DNA of 64,000 nt from Giesbergeria anulus (GCF_900111115.1 NZ_FOGD01000003.1:209779-273778), one strand, 5' to 3'. Positions 11,981 to 21,949 are shown, numbered from the stretch's first letter. The notes: generated by a model not told the origin, from the sequence alone. A program made the numbers and translations.

Positions 11981-13074
11981 ATGGCCCCCAGCACCCGCGC
12001 GCCACGCGCGCCGGTCACGCTGGGCAGATTGCCGGGTGCCCCCAGTAGGGCTTGGCGGGCCAGCCAAGCAAAGGCGGCAGCCTCTACCTGTTGGGCGGGT
12101 AGCCCGTAGCTGCCGCTGGCTTGCACTTTCAGGGTGGGCAAGAGCGCTTGCAGGCGCGCCATCAGGTGTTGGTTAAATGCTCCACCACCGCACACCAGCA
12201 GCAAGTCACTGTGCGGGCCGTGACTTTGCGCGCTGGCAGCACAGACCAAGGCGGTGAACTCGGTCAAAGTGGCCTGTACGTCCTGCGGGGCTAAATCGGC
12301 ATAGCCTTCGAGTTTTGCCGCCAGCCAATCCAGATTGAACAGGTCACGGCCTGTGCTCTTGGGGGGCGGCTGGTGCAAAAAAGGCTCGGCTTGCAAGCGC
12401 TGCAACAAGGCTGGGATCACCTGCCCGCTGGCGGCCCAAGCGCCCGCATGGTCAAAAGGCTGGCCCATGTGGCGCTGGCACCAGCCATCCATCAGGGCAT
12501 TACCGGGGCCACAGTCAAAACCGAGCACGCTGCCATCGGCAGCCAATACGCTGAGGTTGGATATGCCGCCGATATTGAGCACCAGTGTCTCTTGTCCCGG
12601 TCGGCCAAACACCTGCTGGTGAAAAGCAGGTACCAACGGCGCGCCTTGGCCGCCTGCGGCCACATCGCGGCTGCGCAAATCGGCCACCACGGTAATGCCG
12701 GTCAGTTCTGCCAGCAAGGCTGGACTATTGAGTTGCAGGGTATAGCCAGTGCCATCGTATTGTCCGGGGCGGTGGCGCACGGTCTGGCCGTGGGCACCGA
12801 CGGCCCGAATGGTTTGGGCGGGTAAATCGCTAGCGGCCAGCAAGGCCCGCACCACCTGCGCATAAATGCGTGCCAAGGCATTGGCGGCCAGTGCGGCGCG
12901 GTGCAGTTCATCTGGGCCGCTGCGGTTGAGGGACAGCAGTTCGGCGCGCAGGTCTGGCGGCAGCTCTGCTGACTGGTAGTGCGTGACGGTGCAGCGCGAG
13001 CCAGAAAACTCGGCCAGCACCCCATCTACCCCATCGAGGGAGGTGCCTGACATCAGGCCGATATAGCGCTCCAT
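11968..13074 (-). CDS. anmK: Anhydro-N-acetylmuramic acid kinase
   Basis: A 368-residue AnmK, which converts 1,6-anhydro-MurNAc released by peptidoglycan turnover to MurNAc-6-phosphate. The N-terminal MSGTSLDGVDGVLAEF is the family hallmark. GAHGQTVRHRP, NIGGISNLSVL and GFDCGPGNALMD are the ATP-binding and sugar-binding segments of the ASKHA fold. It follows the M23 peptidase gene on the same strand with a gap of about 20 bases, and the two make functional sense together as cell-wall remodelling and recycling. Confidence 0.96.
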   Translation of the reverse strand: MERYIGLMSGTSLDGVDGVLAEFSGSRCTVTHYQSAELPPDLRAELLSLNRSGPDELHRAALAANALARIYAQVVRALLAASDLPAQTIRAVGAHGQTVRHRPGQYDGTGYTLQLNSPALLAELTGITVVADLRSRDVAAGGQGAPLVPAFHQQVFGRPGQETLVLNIGGISNLSVLAADGSVLGFDCGPGNALMDGWCQRHMGQPFDHAGAWAASGQVIPALLQRLQAEPFLHQPPPKSTGRDLFNLDWLAAKLEGYADLAPQDVQATLTEFTALVCAASAQSHGPHSDLLLVCGGGAFNQHLMARLQALLPTLKVQASGSYGLPAQQVEAAAFAWLARQALLGAPGNLPSVTGARGARVLGAIYPA

Positions 13075-13096
13075 CGCTCGGGCCTAGCTTGCTTGT

Positions 13097-14461
13097 TTAT
13101 TGTGCGCTGGCTTGGAACACCAAGTCGGCGGAGTTGAATTGCATGCGCATATTGGCTGCAAGGCGGTTAAATTCGGTGCGGTGGGCTGCCGCTACGGGTG
13201 CTGCTGCCTCGCTTTGCTTGGCGATCACCATGGGGTCTTGGTGGACGCCATTGACGCGGAACTCAAAGTGCAGGTGCGGGCCAGTAGCCCAGCCAGTAGC
13301 GCCCACCGCGCCAATGTTCTGGCCTTGGGATACGCTTTCGCCCTTGCGCACATCAATGCGGCTCAAGTGGGCATAGGCCGTCACGTGCTGGTTGCGGTGC
13401 TTGATAACTACGATGTTGCCATAGCCGTTTTGCGTGCCAGCAAACTCCACCACGCCATCACCAATGGTGCGTACGGGGGTGCCAGCAGGGGCACCAAAGT
13501 CGGTACCCAAGTGGGCGCGCCAAGTTTGGTGGATGGGGTGGAACCGCATGGCAAAGCCACTGGTCACGCGTGAGAACTCCAGCGGCGAGCTGAGATAGGC
13601 GCGGCGCAGGCTTTGGCCTTCGAGGTTGAAGTAAGCACCCTTGTCAGCCCCTGGCGCTTGGAACCACACCGCTTGGTGGGTTTTGCCGTGGTTACGAAAC
13701 TCGGCACTGAGCACGCGGCCACTGCGCAGTGGCTCGCCGTCGGCTTCTAGCGTTTCGTAAACGACAGAAAAACGATCTCCCTTGCGCAGGGAGCGACGGA
13801 AGTCAATTTCTGTAGAGAAAATCTCGGCCACTTGGGTGGCTACATTGTCTGGAATGTTGGCATCGTCGGTGGCAGCAAACAGCGAGCTATGAATGATGCC
13901 CCCAGCCAGCCGAGAGGAGACGGTCAGTGGGGCGGTTTCTAGGCGCGAGACGAGTTTGCCTTCGCTATTTTTTTCTACCACCAAGCGTGAGAACATGCCA
14001 TTGTCTTCATGGGCCCAACGTGCCACCAAGCGCAGTAGGCGGTGGTCATCGGTGGTTTCGGCGCGTACGAGGCGACCATGGCGGCCTAGTAGATTTTGCT
14101 GGGTTAGGCTATCGCGGCGCAAAAAGGCTGCTGCTGCTGGATCGGCAATACCCAGACGGCGCAACAGGGATTCTGCGGTGTCAGTGTTGCGCACATTGTC
14201 GGCGCGGTACAAAGAGAAAGTGGCACCATCGCTCAAATCGGCCAAGGTGGAGCCGCTGGCCAGCGACTGCACGGGTTCCTCTACCAAGCGCACTGGCAAG
14301 TCGGCGGCGTCTGGCCCCAACGAGGCCACAGCAAAAGCACCACCGCCACCGGTCAACAGCACGGTGGCCAAGGCGGCGGTAATGCGTTTAGGGTGTTGTT
14401 GCAGGCTGTAAGAAATTCGCGAAAGCAGGGCCGCACTGGCGGTGGTAAAGCCGTTTTTCAA
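13097..14461 (-). CDS. M23-family peptidoglycan endopeptidase, membrane-anchored
   Basis: A 454-residue protein with an N-terminal membrane anchor (ITAALATVLLTGGGG region), a middle domain and a C-terminal M23 (LytM) zinc endopeptidase. The zinc ligands are present in HLGTDFGAPAG and HLHFEFRVNG. TTG 14461 was chosen as start: it gives MKNGFTTASAALLSR, the expected short cytoplasmic segment, and AGGGGAAA lies just upstream. The longer frame starting at 14533 adds residues without family resemblance. Divergent from tyrS, with the promoters of both in the intervening 190 bases. Probably cleaves D-Ala-mDAP cross-links. Confidence 0.88.
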   Translation of the reverse strand: MKNGFTTASAALLSRISYSLQQHPKRITAALATVLLTGGGGAFAVASLGPDAADLPVRLVEEPVQSLASGSTLADLSDGATFSLYRADNVRNTDTAESLLRRLGIADPAAAAFLRRDSLTQQNLLGRHGRLVRAETTDDHRLLRLVARWAHEDNGMFSRLVVEKNSEGKLVSRLETAPLTVSSRLAGGIIHSSLFAATDDANIPDNVATQVAEIFSTEIDFRRSLRKGDRFSVVYETLEADGEPLRSGRVLSAEFRNHGKTHQAVWFQAPGADKGAYFNLEGQSLRRAYLSSPLEFSRVTSGFAMRFHPIHQTWRAHLGTDFGAPAGTPVRTIGDGVVEFAGTQNGYGNIVVIKHRNQHVTAYAHLSRIDVRKGESVSQGQNIGAVGATGWATGPHLHFEFRVNGVHQDPMVIAKQSEAAAPVAAAHRTEFNRLAANMRMQFNSADLVFQASAQ

Positions 14462-14650
14462 AATGATTTCCCCTAGGTGAGCGTGTGTCCGGGGCAAAAT
14501 TCCAGCACAAGCACTGGATGCGGCGGAGCGCACAAACTGACAGACTGCAGCGTCTCAGGTGTGCCTGAAAAGGTGGGCCACTAGAATCGGCCACTGCAAA
14601 GTGGGCGAAGTATAGCCAAGCCCATCGTCCAAGGTTGTAAAAAATAACAT

Positions 14651-15883
14651 ATGAATGACTCTTTTGTGACGTCGACCCCGTTGTCGGACGGGGTACGCCA
14701 AGCCCTAGAAACCTCGCTGCGCGGTGCGCAGGAACTGTTGCCCCAAGATGAATGGGTCAAAAAACTGGTGCGTGCTGAAACCACCGGCCAGCCCCTGCGC
14801 ATCAAATTGGGCCTAGACCCCACCGCCCCCGATATCCATATCGGCCACACGGTGGTGCTGAACAAAATGCGCCAATTGCAGGACTTGGGCCACCAAGTCA
14901 TCTTTTTGATTGGTGATTTCACCAGCTTGATTGGCGACCCTTCTGGGCGCAACAGCACACGGCCACCGCTCACGCCGGAGCAAATCAAGCTCAATGCCGA
15001 AACTTACTACCAGCAGGCCAGCTTGGTGCTAGACCCCGCGCGCACTGAAATCCGCTACAACAGCGAATGGTGCGAGCCGCTGGGGGCCAGTGGCATGATC
15101 CAACTGGCGGCCAAGTACACCGTGGCCCGCATGATGGAGCGCGATGATTTTCACAAGCGCTTCCACAGCGGCCAGTCCATTAGCGTGCATGAGTTTTTGT
15201 ACCCGTTGATGCAAGGCTACGATTCGGTGGCGCTTAAGTCCGATTTGGAGCTGGGCGGCACCGATCAAAAGTTCAACCTGCTGATGGGCCGCCATTTGCA
15301 AGAAGAATACGGCCAAGAGCCGCAGTGCGTGCTGACCATGCCGCTGTTGGTAGGGTTGGATGGCGTGGACAAAATGTCCAAGTCCAAGAACAACTATATT
15401 GGTATCACCGAAGAGGCCAACAGCATGTTTGCCAAGGTGCTGTCGATCTCTGACACGCTGATGTGGGACTGGTACACGCTGCTGTCGTTCAAGAGCTTGG
15501 CCGACATTGCCGCGCTCAAAGCCGAAGTAGCCGCAGGCCGCAACCCCAAAGAGGCCAAAGTGATGTTGGCTAAAGAGATTACGGCGCGCTTTCACAGTGT
15601 GGCGGCAGCGGATGCAGCCGAGCAAGACTTTATCAACCGCAGCAAGGGCGGTGTCCCCGATGAGATTCCAGAGGTGAGCCTGTCTGGCGCGCCCTTGGGC
15701 ATTGGTGCTCTGCTCAAGCAGGCCAATCTGGCCCCGTCCACCAGCGAGGCCAATCGCCTCATTGACGGTGGCGGTGTGCGCGTCGATGGCAGCGTGGTCA
15801 GTGACCGGGGCCTGAAGGTGGCCGCTGGCACCTATGTGGTGCAGGTGGGCAAGCGCAAGTTTGCCCGCGTTGCACTGAGCTAA
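14651..15883 (+). CDS. tyrS: Tyrosyl-tRNA synthetase
   Basis: A 410-residue class I aminoacyl-tRNA synthetase. The HIGH motif is at 63-66 ([13 protein letters not shown]) and KMSKS at 241-245 ([12 protein letters not shown]). The C-terminal S4 RNA-binding domain contains [15 protein letters not shown]. Its length and motif spacing match the TyrRS group common in proteobacteria. glmU follows after 16 bases. Confidence 0.97.
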   Translation: MNDSFVTSTPLSDGVRQALETSLRGAQELLPQDEWVKKLVRAETTGQPLRIKLGLDPTAPDIHIGHTVVLNKMRQLQDLGHQVIFLIGDFTSLIGDPSGRNSTRPPLTPEQIKLNAETYYQQASLVLDPARTEIRYNSEWCEPLGASGMIQLAAKYTVARMMERDDFHKRFHSGQSISVHEFLYPLMQGYDSVALKSDLELGGTDQKFNLLMGRHLQEEYGQEPQCVLTMPLLVGLDGVDKMSKSKNNYIGITEEANSMFAKVLSISDTLMWDWYTLLSFKSLADIAALKAEVAAGRNPKEAKVMLAKEITARFHSVAAADAAEQDFINRSKGGVPDEIPEVSLSGAPLGIGALLKQANLAPSTSEANRLIDGGGVRVDGSVVSDRGLKVAAGTYVVQVGKRKFARVALS

Positions 15884-15899
15884 CCACGACAAGCCCATC

Positions 15900-17342
15900 A
15901 TGACATCACCTATCGATATCCTCATCATGGCTGCCGGTAAGGGCACCCGCATGAAAAGCCGCCGCCCAAAGGTGCTGCACCGGCTGGCTGGCCGTGCCCT
16001 GTTGCAGCATGTGTTGGATACGGCAGCGCAGTTGCAGCCGCGCAGTGCCATCGTCATTACGGGCCACGAAGCCGCTACCGTAGAAGCAGCGATGGCCGCA
16101 TCCCACGGCCCCAGCGCCGACTTTGCTTTGAAATTTGCCCGCCAAGAGCCGCAATTGGGCACGGGCCATGCGGTGCAGCAGGCGGTGCCTTTGCTGGCCG
16201 GTGATGGCACCGTGCTGGTGTTGTCGGGCGATGTGCCGCTCACCCAAGGTGATACCCTGCGTGACCTGATTGCGGCTTCACAAACGGCGGTTGGTGGGGC
16301 GTTGGCCCTGCTCACTGTGACTTTGCCCGACCCTACCGGCTATGGCCGCATCGTGCGTGCTGCCACTGGTGCCGTGCAGGGCATTGTGGAGCACAAGGAT
16401 GCCAGCGCGGCACAGCGCGCCATCACCGAGGTGTACAGCGGCATCATGGCGGTGCCTGCACAGCGGTTGGCGGGCTGGTTGGCCCGGCTCACCAATACCA
16501 ATGCCCAAGGCGAGTATTACCTGACCGATATCGTGGCGATGGCAGTGCAAGACGGTGTGCCCGTGGTGGGCCACTGCATTGCAGACGCCTTGCAAGTTGC
16601 GGGTGTGAACAGCCCCTTGCAACTGGCCGAGTTGGAGCGTGCCCACCAGGGGCGTCAAGCCCGTGCGCTGATGGAGCAAGGGGTGCGGCTGGCCGACCCG
16701 GCCCGCTTTGATCTGCGTGACGATGTGCGCTCAGGTGCCAAGGCCGCGCTGGTGTGCGGCCAAGATGTAGAGATTGATGTCGGCTGCATCTTTACCGGGC
16801 GCGTAGAGTTGGGCGAAGGCGTACAAATTGGCGCGCACTGCTGCATTGCCAATGCGCGTATTGCTGCCGGAGCCATCATTCACCCCTATACCCACATAGA
16901 TGGCGAAAAACTGGGGGTCAGTGTGGGTGAAGGCGCTTTGATTGGCCCCTTTGCCCGCTTGCGCCCCGGTGCCCAATTGGGCCCAGAGGTGCATATCGGC
17001 AACTTTGTCGAAGTCAAGAACAGCACGCTGGCCGCTGGTGCCAAGGCCAACCATCTGGCCTATTTAGGCGATGCCACGGTGGGTGAGCGGGTCAACTATG
17101 GCGCAGGCAGCATCACCGCCAACTACGACGGTGCCAACAAGCACCGCACGGTGATTGAGGCCGATGTACATATCGGCAGCAACTGCGTACTGGTGGCACC
17201 ACTGACCATCGGAGCCGGTGGCACCGTGGGTGCTGGCACCACCCTGACCAAAGATGCGCCCCCTGGCAGCTTGAGCGTGGCCCGTGGCAAGCCGATCAAC
17301 ATTGCCCAATGGCAGCGCCCAGCCAAACAACCCAAAGGCTGA
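15900..17342 (+). CDS. glmU: Bifunctional GlcN-1-P acetyltransferase / UDP-GlcNAc pyrophosphorylase
   Basis: A 480-residue GlmU that makes UDP-GlcNAc for peptidoglycan and lipopolysaccharide. The N-terminal uridyltransferase domain has the nucleotide-binding loop MAAGKGTRMKSRRPKVLH at 10-27. The C-terminal half is a left-handed beta-helix of hexapeptide repeats, ending with the acetyltransferase region NYDGANKHRT and VGAGTTLTKD. It follows tyrS with a 16-base gap; a histidine-kinase gene starts 6 bases after it. Confidence 0.97.
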   Translation: MTSPIDILIMAAGKGTRMKSRRPKVLHRLAGRALLQHVLDTAAQLQPRSAIVITGHEAATVEAAMAASHGPSADFALKFARQEPQLGTGHAVQQAVPLLAGDGTVLVLSGDVPLTQGDTLRDLIAASQTAVGGALALLTVTLPDPTGYGRIVRAATGAVQGIVEHKDASAAQRAITEVYSGIMAVPAQRLAGWLARLTNTNAQGEYYLTDIVAMAVQDGVPVVGHCIADALQVAGVNSPLQLAELERAHQGRQARALMEQGVRLADPARFDLRDDVRSGAKAALVCGQDVEIDVGCIFTGRVELGEGVQIGAHCCIANARIAAGAIIHPYTHIDGEKLGVSVGEGALIGPFARLRPGAQLGPEVHIGNFVEVKNSTLAAGAKANHLAYLGDATVGERVNYGAGSITANYDGANKHRTVIEADVHIGSNCVLVAPLTIGAGGTVGAGTTLTKDAPPGSLSVARGKPINIAQWQRPAKQPKG

Positions 17343-17348
17343 GGCCAC

Positions 17349-18125
17349 ATGACGCCGCCCACGCCCAGCACCGAGCAAGAAGTGGCGCAGTTGCGCATGC
17401 TGCTGGCGCAGCGCGAGCGTCAATTGGCCGAGATAAGCCAAGCCTACGAGGATTTTCTGCGTGCCGTATCGCACGATTTGCGTGCGCCGCTGCGCCATGT
17501 TACCTCCTATGGCACCCTGCTGGCCGAGGTGTTGCCAGAGGCCGGGTTGCAAGGCCCCGCTTGGGAAGAAGCCGAGGAGTTTCTGGGCACCATGAACCAA
17601 TCGGCACGGCGCATGGGCCAGATGCTCGATGGCCTGCTGGCCTTGTCGCGCATCGTGCGTGCGCCGCTACAACGCCAGCCGGTGGCCTTGGCGGCTTTGT
17701 TGGCCGAGGTGCAAACCGAGCTGGCTGCGCGCACGGCGCAGCGCAGCATTGAGTGGCAAGCACAATTACAAACCGCCCACGTCGAGGCTGATGCCGCCCT
17801 GCTGCGTCAATTGCTGCGGCAACTGCTGGACAATGCGCTCAAGTTCACACAATCGCGGTCACCGGCGCGCATTGCCATTGCCTGTTGGCGCAACACCGAG
17901 GGCCAAGTGGGCTTGCGCATCCAAGACAATGGCGTCGGTTTCAATCCAGCGCAAGCGGCAGGGCTGTTTGGCTTGTTTCAGCGCCTGCACCGTGAAAACG
18001 AGTTTGAGGGCGTGGGGGCCGGTTTAGCAGCGGTGCGTGCCATTGCCAAGCGCCACGGTGGTGATGCACAGGCCAGCGCCATCCTTGGCGAGGGCTGTAC
18101 TGTCACGGTGACTTGGCCGGGTTAG
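17349..18125 (+). CDS. Sensor-less histidine kinase (HisKA-HATPase)
   Basis: A 258-residue protein with a short coiled N-terminus (VAQLRMLLAQRERQLAEISQ), an H-box (AVSHDLRAPLRHV, His42) and a HATPase_c domain (N-box QLLDNALKFT; IQDNGVGFN; GVGAGLAAVRAI). There is no sensor or transmembrane domain, so it must take its input from a partner or be a kinase fragment; its H-box most resembles those of phytochrome-type kinases. No response regulator lies beside it. It starts 6 bases after glmU and its stop overlaps the convergent YdjC gene by 4 bases. Confidence 0.85.
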   Translation: MTPPTPSTEQEVAQLRMLLAQRERQLAEISQAYEDFLRAVSHDLRAPLRHVTSYGTLLAEVLPEAGLQGPAWEEAEEFLGTMNQSARRMGQMLDGLLALSRIVRAPLQRQPVALAALLAEVQTELAARTAQRSIEWQAQLQTAHVEADAALLRQLLRQLLDNALKFTQSRSPARIAIACWRNTEGQVGLRIQDNGVGFNPAQAAGLFGLFQRLHRENEFEGVGAGLAAVRAIAKRHGGDAQASAILGEGCTVTVTWPG

Positions 18126-18931
18126 CTCTTAGGTGTTTGGGGTAGGGATTCGCCCTGCACCAGCACCACCCCAAGGCGCTGCAATAAAGCAGCAAATTCG
18201 GGCGAGGCCAAATAGGCGTATTCCACCGCCCGCTGGCTGCCAATGGCATCGCCCGGCACTGGGGTGCTGGCTGGGTGGCACATCAGCAAGGTGCCCTCCG
18301 TGGCTTGTGCCAGCCATTGCACCATGTGTGCGCCATAGGCTGCTGGCGTGGTGGCATCAAAGCCATACACCCCGGCAAAAGCCGGGTGGTGGCGTACCCC
18401 CGCCCGCACCAGATGGCGGCGCAGGCTCCAGCCCCCCAACACGGCCAGTACCGTGGCCTTGTCTGGCCCTAGCCGCACAGGCAGGGTAGAGCGCACCCAA
18501 GGCTGATGGCTGCCATAGCGGGCGTGCAGCACTTGCAACAAGGCGGTGCGTACCCCCGGCAGTTGGTGGACATGCTGGTGGCCGTCAATAAAATCGGGGG
18601 CGGTGCCCAAGTGCTGCTCAAAGGCATCCAACTGGCTGTGCAAGATGGGGGCGATCAGCGCCGGGCGCAACTGCCCACCGTAGGCCCGCGCCAGCACCTG
18701 TACCAGACTGGGGGCCGCAGTGCAGCCATGCCCCTCGGTCAAATTAAAGTGCAGGCCCACTTGCAACGCTGGGCGCAGGGGTGGCAGCAGCTGGGCTGCT
18801 TCCGGCCAGCGCGGAGAGGTGGTCATGCAACTGGTGGCGCTTAGTCGGCCTCTTTGGGCCAGCGCCACCACGGCGGTATCGACTGCCGGGTGCAAGGCAA
18901 AATCATCGGCACACAGGGTGATGTGTTTCAT
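18122..18931 (-). CDS. YdjC/ChbG-family carbohydrate deacetylase
   Basis: A 269-residue protein with the YdjC pattern: ITLCADDFALHPAVD at the N-terminus (metal-binding Asp pair), VGLHFNLTEG, and FIDGHQHVHQLP supplying the metal-binding histidines. Family members deacetylate N-acetylated sugars or chitooligosaccharides. ATG 18931 is favoured because it overlaps the stop of the GtrA gene (ATGA at 18928-18931). As last gene of a glycosylation operon it may trim the sugar attached by the upstream transferases (inference). Confidence 0.88.
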   Translation of the reverse strand: MKHITLCADDFALHPAVDTAVVALAQRGRLSATSCMTTSPRWPEAAQLLPPLRPALQVGLHFNLTEGHGCTAAPSLVQVLARAYGGQLRPALIAPILHSQLDAFEQHLGTAPDFIDGHQHVHQLPGVRTALLQVLHARYGSHQPWVRSTLPVRLGPDKATVLAVLGGWSLRRHLVRAGVRHHPAFAGVYGFDATTPAAYGAHMVQWLAQATEGTLLMCHPASTPVPGDAIGSQRAVEYAYLASPEFAALLQRLGVVLVQGESLPQTPKS

Positions 18932-19338
18932 GGGGCTGGCTGGGCAAAGGCCCACAATTTGCTGCTGATAAAGGTGCCCACCGCCACTGCCAGCAGCACC
19001 AAAAACAAGCTGATGAGGTAGTGCCACGGCAGCCAGCGCAAGGCAGCAAAGTAGAGCACTTCATTAACCACAAAGGCTGCACAGGCTACGACAAAAAAGC
19101 GCGGCAGCGCCTGCCGGTGTGCCACGCCTGTATGCGCAAACGTGAGCAGTGTATGGCCGCCGTAACTGACCCAGAACGCCAGCAAAAAGGCCAGCACATT
19201 GGCTGCCAACGGCGGCCAATGCAAGCCCTGCACCAGCAGCGCCACTACCAGCAAATGCGTACTGGCGGCGGCACCGCCCACGGCCATAAAACGCAAGGGC
19301 TGCGGCCAGCCGCGCAGCCACATTAGCAAGGCTTTCAT
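18928..19338 (-). CDS. GtrA-family membrane protein (lipid-linked sugar flippase-like)
   Basis: A 136-residue, very hydrophobic protein with four predicted transmembrane helices and the GtrA opening FMAVGGAAASTHLLVVALL. GtrA proteins are thought to flip undecaprenyl-phosphate-linked sugars across the inner membrane. It overlaps both neighbours by ATGA and follows the GT2 gene, as expected of a GtrA/GtrB pair. Confidence 0.88.
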   Translation of the reverse strand: MKALLMWLRGWPQPLRFMAVGGAAASTHLLVVALLVQGLHWPPLAANVLAFLLAFWVSYGGHTLLTFAHTGVAHRQALPRFFVVACAAFVVNEVLYFAALRWLPWHYLISLFLVLLAVAVGTFISSKLWAFAQPAP

Positions 19339-20327
19339 GGGTGGGGCGGGGCCAGTGGGCTGTGGTCTTCGTCTTGCGCGAGCAAATACACCGGGCGTTG
19401 TTTCACCTCTTCGTAGATGCGGCCAATGTATTCGCCCAAAATACCAATCGACAGCAACTGCACCCCCGAAAACAACATCACGCTGGCCGCCAACGTGGGC
19501 CAGCCGCCCACTGCGTTGCCAAACAACAGTGTGCTAATGGTGATCCACAGGCCATAGGCGATGGCCAACAGTGAAATGCAGCCTCCGGCCACGCTCCAAA
19601 AACGCAGCGGCAGCGTCGTAAAAGAGGTCAGGCCCAACAGCGCCAGCGCTCCTAAGCGCCGCAGGCTAAAGCTAGACTGGCCGCTAAAACGCTCAGCGGG
19701 CACAAAGGGCAGCGCCACCGTCGTAAATCCAACCCAAGCGTATAGCCCTTTCATAAAGCGGTTGCGCTCCGGCAGGGCCTTGAGGGCATCGACCACCTTG
19801 CGGTCCATCAGCCGAAAATCTCCGGCATTGCGCGGCATCTGTACGCTAGAGCCCCAGTTCATGAGCCGGTAAAAGACATTGGTGCCCAAGCGCTTGAGGC
19901 TGCTCTCGGCTGCCCGGTCGGCAATCACACCATAGACCATGTCGTAACCATTGCGCCAGAGATCAACCATACGTGGCACCAGCTCCAGCGGGTGCTGAAA
20001 ATCGGCATCAATCAGCAGTACGGCATTGCCCCGCGCGTGATCTACTCCCGCCGATAGTGCTGCCTCTTTGCCAAAATTGCGCGAAAACTCCAAGTAGCGC
20101 ACCCCCAGCGCCTGTGCTTGCGCCAGCGCCACCTCGCGCGTGGCATCGCGGCTGCCATCGTTAATCACCAGAATTTCAAAATCGCTGGTCAGGGCTGCCG
20201 CACAGGCGTGCAAGGCTTGTAAAAATTCAGCCAGATGACCAGCCTCGTTGTAGGCAGGCACCACGCAGCTCAGGCGCAGTGGCGGACGCGGATGCAGGGG
20301 TGTCATGGGAGGGGCAGAAGAACTCAT
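19335..20327 (-). CDS. GT2 polyprenyl-phosphate glycosyltransferase (GtrB/ArnC-like)
   Basis: A 330-residue family-2 glycosyltransferase. LSCVVPAYNEAGHLAEFL and ILVINDGSRDATRE are the nucleotide-sugar-binding segments, and VLLIDADFQHPLEL has the metal-binding DAD motif. Two C-terminal transmembrane helices (LPLRFWSVAGGCISLLAIAYGLW and the SVMLFSGVQLLSIGILGEYIGRIYEEV region) are characteristic of transferases that charge undecaprenyl phosphate. The sugar is unknown. Coupled by ATGA overlap to the GT39 gene upstream and GtrA downstream. Confidence 0.92.
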   Translation of the reverse strand: MSSSAPPMTPLHPRPPLRLSCVVPAYNEAGHLAEFLQALHACAAALTSDFEILVINDGSRDATREVALAQAQALGVRYLEFSRNFGKEAALSAGVDHARGNAVLLIDADFQHPLELVPRMVDLWRNGYDMVYGVIADRAAESSLKRLGTNVFYRLMNWGSSVQMPRNAGDFRLMDRKVVDALKALPERNRFMKGLYAWVGFTTVALPFVPAERFSGQSSFSLRRLGALALLGLTSFTTLPLRFWSVAGGCISLLAIAYGLWITISTLLFGNAVGGWPTLAASVMLFSGVQLLSIGILGEYIGRIYEEVKQRPVYLLAQDEDHSPLAPPHP

Positions 20328-21949
20328 GGCAGACGGTGCGCCGATGCAGGCTGCGGCAACACATCAAACACGGCGTAAACAAAGGTTTGGGGGTGCGGAA
20401 AGCGCCAACCTTGGCGCTGCGCCGTGAGCAATCGGGGGGTGGCATTTTGCCCGCGCTGCAACAGCCACTGCTGGGCTTGCTGGTCGCACACCGTAGGCAA
20501 AGGCTGGCTGCCATCAGGCCGTAGAGTGCCGCGTGGACACAGCAGCATACCAGCCTGTTGCTGCCATGCCGGATGTGGGTTGAACAAGGCAGGATAGCTA
20601 TCGGGCAGGCCCGGCAGGGTACGGGCCTTTGGCAGGGCATAGAACGAGAGCAGGGCGTTTTCGGCCCAAGCGCCACCCACCCAGCCCAGCGTCAGCGCCG
20701 GATGGCGCTGCGCCCAGTCTTGGGCAATGACTTGGGCGGCCTCGGCACTGGGGCGGTAGTAGCCACCTTGGCCGGTGCGGGCGCTGCCTATCCCCAGCGC
20801 CAGTGCCACCAAGGCAACGGCGGCCAAAACTGGCCCCACAGCCCGGTACAAGGCGTGTAATGCGGCTGGTGTGGCCTCAGGGGTTGCTATCTGCATATTG
20901 CGCAACCACAACAAAGAAAAAGCAAAGCCAATCGGAATGGCCCACGGGGAGGACAACTCGGCCACACCTGCGATGCCAAACCCCAGCGTCAAGGCCCACG
21001 GTGCCCAAGCCAGCCAAAACAGGGTGTCTGACGACCCAGTGGGCAGCCAACTGCGCCAAGCCAGCCGCCCCAGCAGCGGCCAAAAACGTTGACCTTGCCG
21101 CTGCGCCTGCTGGTAGCTAAACACCGCCACACAGGCCAGCCAGCCCGGCAGCCAATACAGCCACGGTGCCAATGCAAAGCGCAGCACATAGCCCCATTGG
21201 GTAGCGCCGCTGCCTTGCTCCATGGCATAACCCAAAGTGATCCAGCCATGCCCAGCTACCCAAGCCAGATGCGGTGCCAATACCAAGGAGAACACAGCCA
21301 GCGCTAGATACGGACGCGGCGTGCGCAGCCACTGGCGGCCTTCAGTGCTCAAGAAAATGGGCAGTAAAAACCCCGCCAGAAACACGCCGCTGTAATACTT
21401 GCTCAACATGCTGGCCCCAGCCAGCAGCCCCAGCGCAACGCTGTAGGCCAGTCCGCGCCCACCGCGTTCTTGCCAGCTTGCCAACAGCAAAGCTGCCGTC
21501 CAAGGCCACAGCGAGAGCAATTGGCTGTTGGCATTGAACTTGGCAGCCAGCGTGGTGTAAGGCAGGCACCACAGCAACAGCAGCACGGCTGTAGGTGCCA
21601 GCGTGCGCAAGCCCAAACGTGCTGCCAGATGCCACACCCCCCACAAACCTACCGCTACATTGACATAAGACAGCAGGTGATAAAAAAAGTCGTTTTGCGG
21701 AAAAACAGCAAACCATACCCCAACCACCCAAGCAAAGAAGGGCGGATGCTTGTGTGTGCCCCAATCCCACGCTTGCGCCCAAGCGTAGTTTTCGAGCATA
21801 TCGTGGTAGCCGTCCAGATTGCCTCTGGCTAGCCACTGCACCAACGCCCACAGCAGGCAAGAAACACCCACAGCCACAGCGCCCGAAGCGGCAGACCAAA
21901 AAGAAGGGGCTGCCACAGCAGCAGACGCAAAAGGTGGGGAGGTTTTCAA
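20324..21949 (-). CDS. GT39/ArnT-like membrane glycosyltransferase
   Basis: An integral membrane protein of about 541 residues with many hydrophobic helices. The first periplasmic loop contains LDGYHDMLENYAWAQAWDWGTHKHPPFFAW, the acidic/HPP motif of ArnT/PMT (GT-C fold) transferases, which move a sugar from a polyprenyl carrier to a cell-surface acceptor. The start is uncertain: TTG 21949 (MKTSPPFASA) is proposed because the ATG at 22021 would overlap the divergent thioesterase start. It is the first gene of a four-gene chain (GT39, GT2, GtrA, YdjC) with ATGA overlaps at each junction, which implies coordinated synthesis of one surface-sugar modification. Confidence 0.85.
   Translation of the reverse strand: MKTSPPFASAAVAAPSFWSAASGAVAVGVSCLLWALVQWLARGNLDGYHDMLENYAWAQAWDWGTHKHPPFFAWVVGVWFAVFPQNDFFYHLLSYVNVAVGLWGVWHLAARLGLRTLAPTAVLLLLWCLPYTTLAAKFNANSQLLSLWPWTAALLLASWQERGGRGLAYSVALGLLAGASMLSKYYSGVFLAGFLLPIFLSTEGRQWLRTPRPYLALAVFSLVLAPHLAWVAGHGWITLGYAMEQGSGATQWGYVLRFALAPWLYWLPGWLACVAVFSYQQAQRQGQRFWPLLGRLAWRSWLPTGSSDTLFWLAWAPWALTLGFGIAGVAELSSPWAIPIGFAFSLLWLRNMQIATPEATPAALHALYRAVGPVLAAVALVALALGIGSARTGQGGYYRPSAEAAQVIAQDWAQRHPALTLGWVGGAWAENALLSFYALPKARTLPGLPDSYPALFNPHPAWQQQAGMLLCPRGTLRPDGSQPLPTVCDQQAQQWLLQRGQNATPRLLTAQRQGWRFPHPQTFVYAVFDVLPQPASAHRLP

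Noticed and set aside
15029..16315. Open frame of 428 codons on the minus strand across tyrS and glmU
   Set aside because: Spans two confident plus-strand genes and has low-complexity shadow composition.
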